Assembly: GCF_022581195.2 (NCBI RefSeq)
Contig: NC_061463.1
Span: 2,418,001 to 2,482,000 of the forward strand
Origin: Helicoverpa zea
Taxonomy: Eukaryota; Arthropoda; Insecta; Lepidoptera; Noctuidae
Length of the DNA stretch: 64,000 nt
Direction: 5' to 3'
Position 1 is the first letter of the stretch. Each line of letters opens with the position of its first letter. The notes under the pieces were generated by a model. It did not search any database. It saw only the letters and a list, made by a program, of their open reading frames with translations, and was not told where the DNA came from. Below, piece after piece: positions 45,791-58,731 of the stretch. A program made the position numbers and the translations under genes.

Positions 45791-46981
45791 GTTTAATAAA
45801 CATAAAAGGTTTGTGGCAAGTTAAGCCGCTTTAGCCATCGCGTTTAGGTTAATGGAAAATTGTTGAGTTAATATGACAATTGTGATGGTTTTCATTTGAG
45901 CATTATTTTGTAGCGGCTTTCTGAATCAATTAGGTAATTGGCTGTGTTATGATAAGATTATGTAATACAGGATTCAGATGAAGAGACGCCAAGATTCATA
46001 GGTATTTTTGTAAATTTTTATATTTCAATTTGGGCTAAAAACCTGTTTAGGACCTTTCTTATAAGATCTTTGGATAACTACTAAAACCTCTAACTAGTTA
46101 TCTATAGAAGAAAAGCAACATTACCGATTCGAGCAAAGTCAAATGCCGAAACATGTTAGTAATATACGAAAATATCTACTGATTTAAATAAAACTATTCA
46201 CGTCGATACATGACATTATGTACACAATATTCTTTAAATCCTACACTTGCGGACAGGGAATTGGGATCAGTTGTAAAATTGTACTTATTTTATACAGCTG
46301 TAAATAGGTATAAATCAAATATATTAAATTAAAAACTATTTGTTGGTCGGATTTAGTGGTTTGTAATGCTTATGCATAGCTCGGAGAAAAATTACACTTA
46401 TGTTATCAAGTTTCAGCAAAAACTAGAGCGGATTTTGATGAAACTTGAGAATATATCAGGATGTGATCGAGAAGGAATTTAGTCAGCAAGCTGGTGAAGC
46501 TGTGGGCGGAAGCTAGCATTAGTATAAATATGAAATGGGGTTCATTTTATTCTTCACTTCAATAAAAAAATCTGTTATTTTATTGCTAGTTTATAAATGA
46601 CCCGATATTTTTTGATCGCAAGTGTAACACAACATGGAATTTAGTATCGACAAAGTATTGGTATGTCGACATCATTCGAGGGACTTCGATAATACACCGA
46701 ACATCTGAAAGGCGCGAACGAGCCCTTACTAAGTCTCCCGTAAAACTCGTATTTTATTACATTTTTCTTAAGATTCCTTTCAGAGAATGCGAACGAATTG
46801 ATTTGTTTGTCACAGTAATAATGTCTTGAGAGACATAATGAAGGAACAGCTGTTTCGTACTGTTGTAACACAAGATTGTCTAGAAACTTTATAAAGATTA
46901 GCTTTCTTCTTGTGCCTTTTGTTGAGTATTATCAAGCAGAATAAAGAGCAGAAATTATTTTGGGTTAATAAACACAAGTAA
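45791..46981. other. Intergenic stretch with no recognised gene
   Basis: A weak relative of the 54640 repeat may lie at about 46380-46530 (inverted, 'gggcggaagctagcattagt'). The frame at 46641-46871 minus shows no motif. Confidence 0.4.
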
Positions 46982-47101
46982 GGACCGACTTTTCAATCGC
47001 CGGGTAAAAATTGTATATGAAGAATAATTTTATAATTTTAACATTTGATCGCCATATTTATTTCTTAGATATGACTTAACTGATGATTGAAAAATCAGCC
47101 C
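46982..47101. mobile_element. Small MITE sharing ends with the Harbinger-like element (120 bp)
   Basis: The ends 'gaccgacttttcaatcgcc' and 'gatgattgaaaaatcagccc' are imperfect inverses and resemble the 58735 and 61468 elements. The target duplication has decayed. Confidence 0.5.
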
Positions 47102-48239
47102 TTGGTGACATAAAGAAAAAATGCGTGTTGCTAAGCCTACATAACTTCTCAAAGATGCAGCGACATAAAAAATCAACGAGTAATAGAACCTCTCTTAATC
47201 TCACTCAACATCGAAGTAGATGTAAAGGTTGTCAGGTTAAAATATTCAAGCCCAATCAGTGTTGCCGCACTGCGCTACCGATGGGTATGTAAAAACGTTA
47301 GAATAATTTACTGTGCTTCGCTAAATTGTGATTCGAATCTCAAGACTCGATTCATAAATACTTGATACATTTACTGGAAATTAAATCGGGACAGAGGAAG
47401 TACTAATACTTTTACTGCATTTTGTAACTTTCTGGGCATTCTGGAGTGTGATACACACCAGTTATAACTAGTATGAGTAGCTTTATCCCCTACCAAATAG
47501 CTAAATCGGTTGCGTTCCTCTGTCGTGGAAACACCTTATTTTAATTTATATTAAGTAAAAATGAGGTTTAAAATTTTACTTATTACATTAAAAGACAAAA
47601 GGAAAACAATATTTTCGAAACTGACCCAGATTCGTTGGTAGCAAGTGTATAAAGTCGTTATTATCAGAATTTATACATTCTCTCGACAGTTCAATTTAGT
47701 GCAGGTGTTGACTGCATAATTTGTGTATAGTTCCTACAACACCACTTAAAACATTTTACCTTTATTTCAGCAACTTCCAGTTAAATATGAAATGAAACAG
47801 AATTAAAGCTAAAAACAAAATATGTAGTATCTTATTATATAGGTATTTTTATAAACGTGCCACAACAAAGTAATCAGAACATTATTTTAAAAAAACCTTC
47901 ATACAACAAGAAACGTCATTTGAATTTGAGTCATGACGAAAAAAACTAACATTATCTAAAGTATGTGTGGTTTCGTAGTCTTTGGACATTATATATTTTA
48001 TGCGTACAAATAGGCCTCATATTAAGGTACAGTGTAAGTGTATCGTAAACAATCAGGGAGCTGGTTAATTTATTGCGTGAAATCAGTCGATGAAGTTCAA
48101 AGAAAATACTAATTAACAGTGCTAATATAGTAGTTCAGTACCACAAGTGAAAATGTAAATTTGAAAGTCAAATGCACTTTGAATCTTTGAAATCAATGGA
48201 AATTGGAAAATGTAACAAGGAAACAAGAGAAACTACTGT
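47102..48239. other. Intergenic stretch with no recognised feature
   Basis: It is AT-rich. The frame at 47083-47292 overlaps the MITE end and has no motif. Confidence 0.4.
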
Positions 48240-48390
48240 TACTGTTACAGCCTTTTTATCGTCCCACTGCTGGGCGCAGGCCTCCTCTTACAGGGAGAAG
48301 GATTGAGGATTAATCACCACGCTTGCTCAATACGGGTTAGTGATTCAGACTATATAGTCCAGGGTTCCTGGAGATGTTTTCCTTCAGCTT
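48240..48390 (-). repeat. Dispersed LINE-derived repeat
   Basis: 'cgtcccactgctgggcgcag' is the inverse of the RTE 3' end that encodes '..VQQWT' (compare 60740-60770). It is followed by 'ggattaatcaccacgcttgc' and 'tatagtccagggttcctgga', a very common lepidopteran repeat. A degraded relative lies at 16195-16320. Confidence 0.6.
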
Positions 48391-49385
48391 TTTATCAAGA
48401 TTTATTAAGCTTTTTATCAGAGAGACTAAGTTATACAATATCTAGATTTTATTTCCTTATTACATCAAAGAGTCTATTTAACTTTGTCTCCGCCCAAAAA
48501 CATTGTTAACACTTCAATGTTAGGTACACAATGAGTGTCAGTTTGTATGTCAAATGTATTAGCCACTCGAGACATATTAAATGAGGCTGTCAACTACAGT
48601 TGGGGCCTATTGTCTTATACCCGGCTTAGCTAAATCTGTTAGGATTAGGTGATATTGCAAGCGGGAATATAATATAGAAACAAAAATTAAGTAAATATGT
48701 CTATATGGTTCTTTGTAATAATTATTTAGAGTCTCAATTTTCCATTTCTTGTCAAATAACTTTGCATTTGAAAGCCAGAATTTTGACACTAAGCAGGTGC
48801 TTAGTTATTTGTCAAAAAATTTAATGGCGGTTTGCAACTAACTTCAGCTTTTTTACAGATAAAAACACGTAAGCAAACTGGAGCAGGTTCTATTTATCGA
48901 GAAAAATCATGTTTTTAAACTGTTGCTCTCGCTTACCGTATGACCTAGTTACTACGGAAGGTTGCGACATTAAAATGCATGGATCAATTAGGGTCTCGAT
49001 AAACTCGCTTTAAAAGCCTGTAAGCTTAGCAAAATGTTTTAGAATCAATCGCAAGTTAGAATGTACCTTAAAATCTAAATCTGGTTACAGCTAAACGGTA
49101 CCAGGTAATATTTTACATTATTAATTAATACTTAAATATAAGTAAAGCGATAATTTTAAATATAAAGATTGGTTTAACGAACGATTATCGAATCATAATT
49201 AATTTAATAGAAGAAAGTTCGTCGGTTCTCACTTTTTAAATACTTATAGAATTTAACATGTCGCAAAAGTTTACCATAGGGGAAGTAAGCGCAAATAGTT
49301 TCCATATCGTATTGAAAGAGAAATTCCGGCCGAATTCAAACATTTGAATTTGGAATTTGCGCATTTCTGTCCATAGCATGTGTCG
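48391..49385. other. Intergenic stretch with no recognised feature
   Basis: No motif-bearing frame or repeat was identified. Confidence 0.4.
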
Positions 49386-49677
49386 ACTTCTACCACGAAG
49401 GAAGGAAAGATAGCGGAGATGCCATAAGGAAGGTAGGTCTAGCACCTTCTTGTTGGTCAAGTAACGTAAGGTAGGCGTGATCAGTTACTAGAACTAACTA
49501 ACTGATTGTTGATTTTATTTTGAAAAGAATGGACGGCTACCATGGCAGGTGTGTAACGGTGGAGCAAGTAGGTAACGTTCTTCGTTCTTCAGACACTCGC
49601 ATTTTGGCATGCTACTTTCTTAGAAGATTTTGTGTTATGACGTCTCCGCTAGTCATTTTGTTCTCCGTGACTCCTAC
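49386..49677. mobile_element. Short MITE of the 8-bp-TSD hAT-like family (276 bp, old copy)
   Basis: The element (49394-49669) starts CACGAAGGAAGGAAAGATAG and ends ...attttgttctccgtg. It keeps 'agcggagatgcc' and 'acgtctccgctagtc' from the family's ends. Flanks ACTTCTAC (49386-49393) and ACTCCTAC (49670-49677) agree at seven of eight bases. It is a deletion derivative related to the 1,761-bp copies. Confidence 0.78.
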
Positions 49678-50319
49678 ATTTTCACATAAAAGTGTATACT
49701 TACATGAGCTCGCGTATAGGAATTGGCGCGAATTTCCTCCTTCAATAGCAGATAAGTTCGAAGATTTCATTTCAGTTTTGTTTCAGATAGCAGAAAAAGT
49801 TTAATCGAATTCCCTTTTCCGACAATTTCCACCTGTGAATCGAGAGATTTTATACCTAAGTGGTTGTTAGCCCACTTCGTTAGAAGTGAAAAGGGTTTTT
49901 ATACATATATTTTTGTATCCATTCTACGCAGAAAATAACATCTTTATCTTTAGAAGTCATTCTAAAAAGCTGCACACTGCCATCAGAGCGTCAGTTACTT
50001 GATTTCTGGGACCGACAAAATGTAATTGGGGTTTTCTATGTGAAATTGCCTTAACCCCGGATTTGTACGCAGCTTATGGTGTAAGCTCACCCCAAACATA
50101 ACTTGTTAAATGTGGGTGCACTGTATTTTACGCGTTGGTTATGTAAAACGTTTGTGGTATTACGTAACCTAAAATATTAGATGGCATTAATGCCAATCAG
50201 AATAACATTAGCCATAACAAATGTTAATCATAATAAACCTGACGAATTAAAAAGTTATTAGTCGTAATTAGCTTAAAATATTTTTTAAAATTATTTCCTT
50301 ATTAATAAAATGTAACAAA
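49678..50319. other. Intergenic stretch with no recognised feature
   Basis: No gene, repeat or structure was seen. Confidence 0.4.
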
Positions 50320-50412
50320 AAAAAACAAAATTATTTATTCATCATAAAATAATTACAATAAAAGTTTGGCAATGACCCTCAAAATAGGCTACGGCCTGTG
50401 TCTTGAGTGTAA
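50320..50412 (-). repeat. Retroposon 3' tail, shared with 62140-62243
   Basis: Both copies contain 'aaaattatttattcatca' and 'gtttggcaatgaccctcaaa' followed by 'ggctacggcctgtgtcttga' or a close variant. Read on the minus strand it ends in AT-rich repeats, like a LINE 3' end. Confidence 0.65.
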
Positions 50413-52709
50413 TTTTTTTAAATTATTTCATTCATAAAATATAATTTACTGATCTAATAGAAAGATTGATAAGACTCACTATTAAAACCGAAGATAAGCA
50501 ACAAAAGACATATTTTCTACCAGATAAAACAAAAAATAAGATCAACTACTCTTAAATCCCACGAATATTGCACGTTGCATACATTTCTGCAATTCCAAAT
50601 GGAAATAGAAGGAATATACGTGCAGTACAGCGTACGAACGAATCTGGATTATTGCAGCGACATGAAAGGGCTCACTCGAGCATACATTTTCATATTCCCC
50701 TCCTTATTGAACATAATCAATTTATCTGCGAATAAATTAAAAATGTAATGAGATATGGCGATCTATTTATATAGATTCTTCGCACATTATTTGTGTAAGT
50801 GATAGACTTTTGGCGGGAACTCATTAGGTATTATTGGACTGGCTGTTTTGTTTAAACATGGAGGTTTTATATGTTCTAAAGAAAGTATAGTTCTCGCCAA
50901 ACTGTATGTCGGCTTGTAATTAAATTCCAAGAGACCGATAAAATCTATCTTATGTTGTTGTTTCTATTTGATAAAACAATAAGTTTGGGACGAAGTATCT
51001 AGGTCTAAATTTAGCCGACCCACAACTATGTCCAGCTTACAGCAGGCTTAGCTCAACGGACGTGTTTTCCATAGAGTTTGTCTATGGAATATGTATTGAA
51101 CAAGGTGACAAAGGATACGGAATGCCTTTGTCGAACCTCTGTGGTAGGGTTGCAGGCCTCAATCTATTTCTATCGGTTCAGTAGTGTAACCTGTGCCTAA
51201 GAAACAAACAAAGATGCTATCGTCTATATTATACAGTTATAAACTATTTCGAAATAGTTCAGGTTTAATCTTCTATACCTATTTCTGTCTTTATCAATAC
51301 ATAAAACAAACACATATTATATTTTTGTTTGCGTTTTCCCACGGGATGCGAGTGAAACAGTAGATGGTTGGATGGGCAGTAGAACCAGTAAGTAGATGGA
51401 AAACATCTAGTGTACTAGATAAGTCTTTGAAATGCAAATCTTTCACATACCTAATTCTATAGCGTAAATGACCTTTTTGAGTTTAATTTAAATTACTTAT
51501 CTGAATAAAATCTTTATATTAGCTTCAAAGCGTCTTTAGTAATATAAGCTGCCAAGATTTTTTCGTAGAAAAAGACTATGTATCGATCTAAAGTATTCTA
51601 AAGGTTTATTAAACCAAGCCTCAGGCGACGCACATAAATTAAGCCAAACGTGTCTTCCTCCCCTTTAGAAGTTCCCTGATATCGACTTGATTGCACTTGT
51701 AAGCAAATTCATCTAAAAATCAATTTATAAATATTAGCTTCGTGCGAACGATTTTCGCTTTAATACGAAGGGTTTTTTACGTTACCGCCTCATTTTATGG
51801 TGTTATGTTTGGGTGAATATAAACAAATGAGTTTCAGAGATAGACTTACCTACGTAGATCTACATTATATTGTGTTCTATGTATGAGGTTAAAGGTAGCT
51901 GTCTACTGCGGATTTATTTGTGGATCGACGTATCCGGATAAAATACGCTCTACAGGCACCTTTCTGAGCATGTTCTTCATCTTTAAAAAGTTATGACCTC
52001 CAGAGAAGATTACAAAATATCAATCATGTTGTGAAAAATACTTATTTGTTCAGATTCATTGTAAGCAGGTACAAAGTAGAGGTAGTTTAATAATTAATCT
52101 ATCCATCCAATTTCACTAAACCGTCTTGCTTCAACAAATAATCGACTCCTATTTGTGTGTGCTATCTTCTCACTATTCGCTAATTAGATCAATTTCTCTA
52201 ATCACTTAAATCAGTATTGAAAGTAAACATTATAGTTAATTTATTAGTGTATCGCACTAAGACTAAATTGGTTGTGTTCATTTCCCAATGTGTGGTGGTT
52301 ATGGTCAAAGGTATAATTTATGTGACAGGAAGAGCTTTGAACTTATGAGCGCCTAGTAGTTTGAAATGAAAGGTATTGTTGCTTAATTAAAATATTTTAA
52401 TTGTGTTCTAAAATACTATAAAAGCACGTATTTTACGTTTTCGAATAACGATTTTGCATGTTTCTTTAAATAAATATACTATTTACTTAAGTAACATTAG
52501 TTTCTAAAGCTACATGAGTGATTCCGGGGGAGGAAATCAAGCTACATATAATCAAGCAGGCGATTAAAAATGCACGTCACGAAAAGAGATTTTTAGATTT
52601 TCAGCAATATGAATTTTTAAACTACGTACGTCCCAATTGCCAGCTGCATGATCCCACGAAAAATTCAAACAAGTTGAAGAGAAGGAAGTTGAGGGTGAAG
52701 ACTTTCCTG
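50413..52709. other. Intergenic stretch, mostly featureless
   Basis: Possible scraps of the 'cgcggtttcaccc' family occur at about 51170-51220 and 51325-51360. No gene is supported. Confidence 0.4.
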
Positions 52710-52800
52710 CTTAAAAAGAAAAACCCGCCAAGTGCGAGTCGGACTCGCTCACGAAGGGTTCCGTACCAGAGCAAAAATTTGCAAAAAAAACCAAAATATT
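52710..52800 (+). repeat. Dispersed 'aacccgccaagtgcgagtcgg' repeat fragment
   Basis: 'cccgccaagtgcgagtcgga' followed by 'cgaagggttccgtaccagag' and an A-rich run is a repeat block common in lepidopteran genomes. It causes the apparent 105-residue frame at 52518-52835. Confidence 0.6.
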
Positions 52801-54639
52801 TATTTTATTCTAGTTTTCAGTATTTGTTGTTATAGCGGCAACAGAAATACATATATTTTATAATATGTATCAACTAAGAATCAAGTATATCAACGAAGAC
52901 ATCCCTAAATTTTGATGCATACTAAAATACCAGAACTTGAAGGGAACCCTATTTTCCATAAGATAAAAATAGCCGAAACCTTAATCAAAAGTGATTTCTT
53001 GTTATTCTTCTATATGTGTGAAACGAAGTCGATAGCAAGAAGGTTTATTACAGCCAAGATTGAAAACTCTGTCATGTGTGATCTGCGATGAGACCGTGAG
53101 ATTGTATTATGACCTTTGTATCGGTTGTGGGCAGCTTATTTTATTATTTTCCTTGTTTTTAGTTAGTAAATATGATATAATATTATTGTTTCTAATAATA
53201 AAGTAACTATCAGTATCTGTAGGTCAAATAAATCAAACAAATAATCGTTTTCCGGTATTTCAGGAGACAGTTACAATTTTAGATTAGGTATATAATTTTT
53301 GTGTGAAAGAGCATTAAACATAACTGTACACTACACTCCTAAACATTCACGTCGAAGGGTGATTTTTAAACTTAGGCGACGTGGTAAAGTGGATTGCGGT
53401 CGGTGCTATTCGCCCAAAACGTCGACGGGTACAGAGAAAGTAGTATCGTACTATAAAGGTTTAAAGTACCTAATATATCGCGATTAAGTTCCAATTTCGT
53501 ATCAATAAAGCATAGAGTTGTAAATACAAAAGAGTTTAAAATGCACTAGCAATATCTCCAGCCTCAATTACGTTGTCCCCTCGAAGACTCAAAGGAGCTG
53601 CCATTATGTAAGCGTGGCAATTAATATACATTCTTTTTATCACAGCATTAGAGGGATTTGTTTCAATCGGATCGTAGACAAAGACTGGACTGAATGCAAG
53701 CAGCGAATTGTTTTGTTATTTTCGTTACAAATACTATTGGGACTTTGAAGAATCTTAGGGTGTGTTTAGACCAAAAATAAACAGAGTTAATAGAGCTGGA
53801 ACAAGAATTGGTCCCGGCATTAGGTATTCCTCTATCAAACATATAACAGAAGTCATGGCCTAGGAGTAAAAATGAAAATATTTTAGTGATAATAACTGAG
53901 TAAAGGTGAAGGAAAAAATCTTAAGGACAGTCAAGAAGTGAGACAATAAAAGGGCAGTCGAAGATACATACTTTGTTATCTCTCAAATAATTTAACAGGT
54001 GAAGATAGAATGAGCATTCGCTAATGTTTGAAGGCGCCCCTAAATGTTGGTACTTATGTCCTTAAAATATATCGAGACGATTACTACCTTAGGACCATTA
54101 GTTATCTTGACTGATGGGGACAAACATGTTAATTTAATATAAAGTTCGAAAATAAACTTTTCTGTTTAGTTTTTTTTACGTATTATAAAGAAGATATTTT
54201 ACTGCTATAAGATGATTATAATTAAATTTTAATAAGTAACGTACTACGAGTATGAAAAGAAAGCAAAGATGTTAAAACAAACACAATACCGCAATAATGT
54301 TTTCAGTAACAATATGAGATACGGAAATCTCTCATAATTTAAAATTATAAAAAAATGTAGACTAGGTAGTTAAATATTGTTTTTACGGGTCAATTAAAAA
54401 GGGCAGTAAAATGCAAATTTTAATTTATGTGTGGCCTACAAACTTTTAATTTCCACAACATCTGGCTGTACAGGATCGAATAAAAAGGCTCTTCATACCA
54501 TACTAGCTCTATTCACCGGTTACACTCGGCTTACGCTTAGGCTGAGCGTGAATATAAAGACACCCGTGCTGAGCTAATATACCCAAGTAACACTAACATC
54601 ATCGATTTTATGCTCTAGGAACTCTTTATTATTTACTAG
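52801..54639. other. Intergenic stretch with no recognised feature
   Basis: It is AT-rich. The basic frame at 53299-53487 has no recognisable domain. No repeats stand out. Confidence 0.4.
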
Positions 54640-54830
54640 CTTCCGCCAGCGGCTTCGCCCGCGTGGTGTGTTGATAAAAAGTAGCCTATGTGTTAATCCA
54701 GGGTATCACCTATCTACATACCAAAATTCAATCAAATCGGTCCAGCTGTTTTTGCGTGATTGAATAACAAACATACATCCATACATTCTCACAAACTTTC
54801 ACATTTATAATATAAGTAAGATTGTTGAGC
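54640..54830 (+). repeat. Dispersed short repeat ('gcttccgccagcggcttcgc' type)
   Basis: The parts are 'agcttccgccagcggcttcg', 'aaaagtagcctatgtgttaa', 'caaatcggtccagctgtttt' and the end 'ttataatataagtaagat'. It has the same overall plan as the 'cccgcggtttcaccc' family but is a separate subfamily. Confidence 0.65.
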
Positions 54831-55560
54831 AAATGTAAAAATTACGAATATAGTTGTACAAAATACTGCATATATCTATCAAAATGGAACTTGTTAAGTT
54901 AATACTGGAAGGAGTGTTGAAAAGTCAGTAGCCAGCTTTTGATATTTTATAGCAAAGGTTCTCTTCAAGAGCCCAACCACCGAACATAATCGTCTTAAAG
55001 TTCAATAATTTACGCTAAAATGAAGGACGAGGCACAAAGTATGACGAGTTCAGGAAATTAGTTCATTAAGTAGACTTATAAAATAATTCGAAGACGTCAT
55101 AACTAACCAGCAAACAGTTTCTGAACTATAACGAACGGAAAATAAAAAGTTTATTTTTCATAGATTCAATGTTCATGCCCCGAACTTCTTGTAAAGTGTT
55201 TTTTTTCTTGTGGCTTCAAGTGAAGATTGGAATCTACAATATCAGTTTTCATTTTAAGAAACTACAAGCCGAACGAAATAGTTTATTTGGTACCTAAACG
55301 TTTTGTTTTTAAAGGAAATAAAATCAAGAATTAAAAGCATCTCGAGTGTACAGTGTACATTTATTAAAGCAATACAGTTAAACATATTTTTTATATAAAA
55401 ACTGCCAAGGTTCTATATAATTTGATTGCTATAAGTTATACTACAAAAGTATACCTACTTATGAATCAGCTCAACTCATCGTTTCATTTTCAACAGAATG
55501 CATCTAAAATCATCATAATCAATGAAAAAATATCAGCAAGGAATTTCTAAATTCTCGATT
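54831..55560. other. Intergenic stretch with no recognised feature
   Basis: No gene or repeat was recognised. Confidence 0.4.
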
Positions 55561-56720
55561 GCTTAGAACAGCGGTTCCCGAATTCTTTTGGCTTCGGAAC
55601 CCTTTTCGTTTCACCATTTTTCGGCGGAACCTTAGCAGTAAACTAAAGAAGTAAATACACTTAGGTACGGCTCGTAGCGTATGGTAGCGCACCAAATGGT
55701 TATATGGTTAGAGGCATATTCAGTATACTCAGGCGTAGCATGGCTATCTGCCACACGGGCCAGAAAACAATTTAGCCGCCCTTGACTTTGTGTATTATGT
55801 GAATAGTTTTCAGTTTGAAGACAGACAAAGTAAACGCAAAAAGAAATAGATTGGGTTTGTACAGGTGCGAGGCGAGCAAGCGCGATTTTTTTTTTACTAA
55901 AAGAAGAAGTTCCAAGCACCCGCTAGCATTGAAAGACATTCAGAGGTAGCCGGTACGGCGAGCGAAGCGAGCGCGATTTTTTTTTTAGTTTAATTACCTA
56001 CACAAAATAAACAAAACCACTGTAAATTAATAAGGTCTCAAAAAGTACAATATTCACACAAAAAAGCAAATGCAAATGAGTAAGAAGCAGCTAGCGAAGA
56101 AAGCGCCATTGCTTTTTTTGAATCAGAGGGATAAAAAATAAACATCAAAGGAAACCTCGACGGAAGAGCGCAAAATTTTTTCGGTGTTGGATACCAATTA
56201 AACGAACATAAAAGCATCACACGTAACATGGAGTCGCGAGCGTTGCGAGCGCGAAGCGAGCGCGAAATTTTCGGATTCATGGAGGTGCAAAAATAGGAAA
56301 TAATTTTTAACCTTTGATTCATGGTAAAAATAGACACTGAAAATACTCGTATGCCGTGTCATTTCACGTCCTAACAAATGTATGAAAACGTATAATCCTG
56401 GCGATGAAATAAGCCCAAAAAATGTGGTGATTTTTGACCTACTTTGCCGATTTCCAAAGACCGGGAGGTATTAAGTTAATCTACAATTTGTAAAAAACTG
56501 AATTAAATTATCTGCTGCCGTGGCCACCTACATGGTGCCTAAATGGAATTTTGGAATCCAATATTTAAACAATTTAATTGAAAATAAATAATAATTTAAT
56601 ATTGTTAAAAGTGAAACGATTTACCATATGGAAATCTTGAATTTTCCACGGAACCCCTGAGGGCCTGTCACGGAACCTCAGGGTTCCGCGGAACCCCATT
56701 TGGGAACCGCTGGCTTAGAA
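55561..56720. mobile_element. Non-autonomous hAT transposon (1,144 bp), TIR CAGCGGTTCCC
   Basis: The element (55569-56712) starts CAGCGGTTCCCGAATTCTTT and ends 'catttgggaaccgctg'. The 8-bp duplication GCTTAGAA is exact at 55561-55568 and 56713-56720. 'CAGNGGTTCCCAAA' ends with 8-bp duplications are characteristic of hAT. Subterminal 'ggaacccct/ggaacctcagggttccgcgg' hairpins lie on the right. The interior has no transposase frame. It holds CpG-rich blocks of the form 'gcgagcgaagcgagcgcg' next to T-runs at about 55866, 55955 and 56229. Confidence 0.9.
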
Positions 56721-57489
56721 ATTAATGAGAAAGATTATCTTTTTTAATAAAAACAATAGAGTACAATGGACTTCAATAAAACGTGTCCCGCTGTCCCCCT
56801 GTCTATCTGAAATGCAGATAAGTATACGAGATGACTTGGTTCCATGAAACAGCTGCTTAGCCACGCTACAGGTAAGTTGCAGAAATTAAAACATCTTCAT
56901 CGTTATCATCCTGCTATCTCGATATCAATCTGATTGTTATTTCGTTGGGTCGGCGCGGCATCTCTTGTTTCATACTTACTACCCGACGTCATTGTTCAAG
57001 AAGCAGAAATTAATGTAGGGCAATTTATTGAACACCGTTTCCGTGATGTTAGACCTTATTTTCATGGAACTTTCTTACGCATTCATACCTCATTAAACTA
57101 TGCTGTAGCCGTTTTACTCTGAAGGTATACTTGACAAAAACTTACATTAATATGCTTCTTCATTCCCTAGTCTTCGCAAATCTTCGAAAACGTCTACTAC
57201 CGGTATACTTGCATGATTTTGCTTTGTTGCAGTTGCCTCGTTGACTTACTACAAATGGCTTTATGATTATGATTAGGGCTTGTACTTCTGCTTACCACCT
57301 GCATTGTAATGTAACCATCCCAAATGTTTATTGATGAGCATTCTTCATATAAGTACATAGACTCCGATCACAGCCTTTAATCACAACGTGAGCAAATAAT
57401 AACTGATTGGATATTAAAATATATTGATTTGATAGGAATGTGCCTACTTTTATATAGGCCTATACCTACTTACCTAGAGTAGGTATATC
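56721..57489. other. Intergenic stretch with no recognised feature
   Basis: The frame at 56934-57122 has no motif. Nothing else was seen. Confidence 0.4.
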
Positions 57490-57645
57490 TACCAGTCTAA
57501 CCAAGGGGTATTGGGTTGCCCGGCTAACTGGGTTGAGGGGGTCAGAAAGGGCAGTCGCTCCGTGTAATGCACTGGTGCTCAGCTACATCCGGTAAGACTG
57601 GAAGCCGACCCCAGTATAGTTGGGAAAAAGGCTCGGAGGATAGAT
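57490..57645 (+). repeat. RTE-type LINE 3' tail
   Basis: 'ggtattgggttgcccggcta', 'tgaggg..gtcagaaagg', 'ggtaagactggaagccgacc' and 'agttgggaaaaaggctcgga' give the clearest copy of the block seen at 13111-13286. Confidence 0.75.
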
Positions 57646-58731
57646 AGAAATAATTCAGCTGTTTGTGGATATCAGACACCTATAGGTAGGTAGGTACTCA
57701 TCCAGTGACTAATTTGAAAAAAATAAACGTTTTATTTAGAAGGTATTTTTAGATATGAGATAGTGTTTTACAAAACATTTAAGCATGTTATTTCTCCAAT
57801 AATGAAAAAAACATCTCATAACATTCGTTATTTTCCTCCAGTAATAAAACAGGTAATCGCGTGTTACACCCGCAGGCTAACCATGGTAATGTCCATAGAC
57901 ATCTATAAAAAATATTATTTTTACTAAAAGTACGTAGATTTTAACCAAAATGTTGGCTTTTTAGCTTTCTTTCTTAGTTCAACTCTCTTTGATACATTTT
58001 GCTAAAATATTACCTTTTGATGACCGGGCTTCTTGTTGGAAATATCCTTTTGTTCTGTTTTGCTAGGAAAATTATAAGGGTTCACACCCCATTTTCTTTT
58101 AGGTAACGGATATTTACTGCAGGCAATAAATTGGAAGGTGATTGTTTCCTAGAATTTAGGTTGCCTATGAAAAATTTGTGGTCGATTGCTTTCAAAATCG
58201 TTAAAACATAAAACTTGAAAATGATTACTAGCAAATCTTGGAAATTGATACAAGTACGATTTGTGTTTTTCGACAGATATAAATTATTGGAATTTCGGTG
58301 GCTAACTCATATGAATATCAACTTTTCCAATCCGACCCTGGATTCTTCAAAACTATGTAAAACAAGCCCGAAAAGAGGCTGAAAACTAATAAATATGTAA
58401 ATGACTAAACTTTTGTACACCCGCCATGGCCGCCATATTCTCAATTAAAAATGGCCGTTCCCGCCAAAATGTTTACTTACTCCAAGTTTGGAGCCGTTCT
58501 CAATCAAGCTTCGCTAAAACGAAACTAATTAAATTTTATAATAAAATATTTTCGTGATTAACGAACGCGAATCTCAGAGCAGACATTTTTAATTACTTCA
58601 GTTGGTTCAGACGGTGATAATGTCGATGAGATATTGGATTTTCTGTTGCTATGCGCTTGTCCGTGATTTCGTAAACAGGAATGGACAAATTAATGTAGAA
58701 AACAGGTGGTTAACGTGTTCATTAGGAATAT
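57646..58731. other. Intergenic stretch with no recognised feature
   Basis: It is AT-rich. No gene-like frame or repeat was recognised. Confidence 0.4.

Noticed and set aside
52518..52835. 105-residue basic frame
   Set aside because: Its second half is the dispersed 'cccgccaagtgcgagtcgg' repeat; no start context or domain.
53299..53487. Basic 62-residue frame as a possible ribosomal or antimicrobial peptide
   Set aside because: No cysteine pattern, signal peptide or family motif; probably chance.
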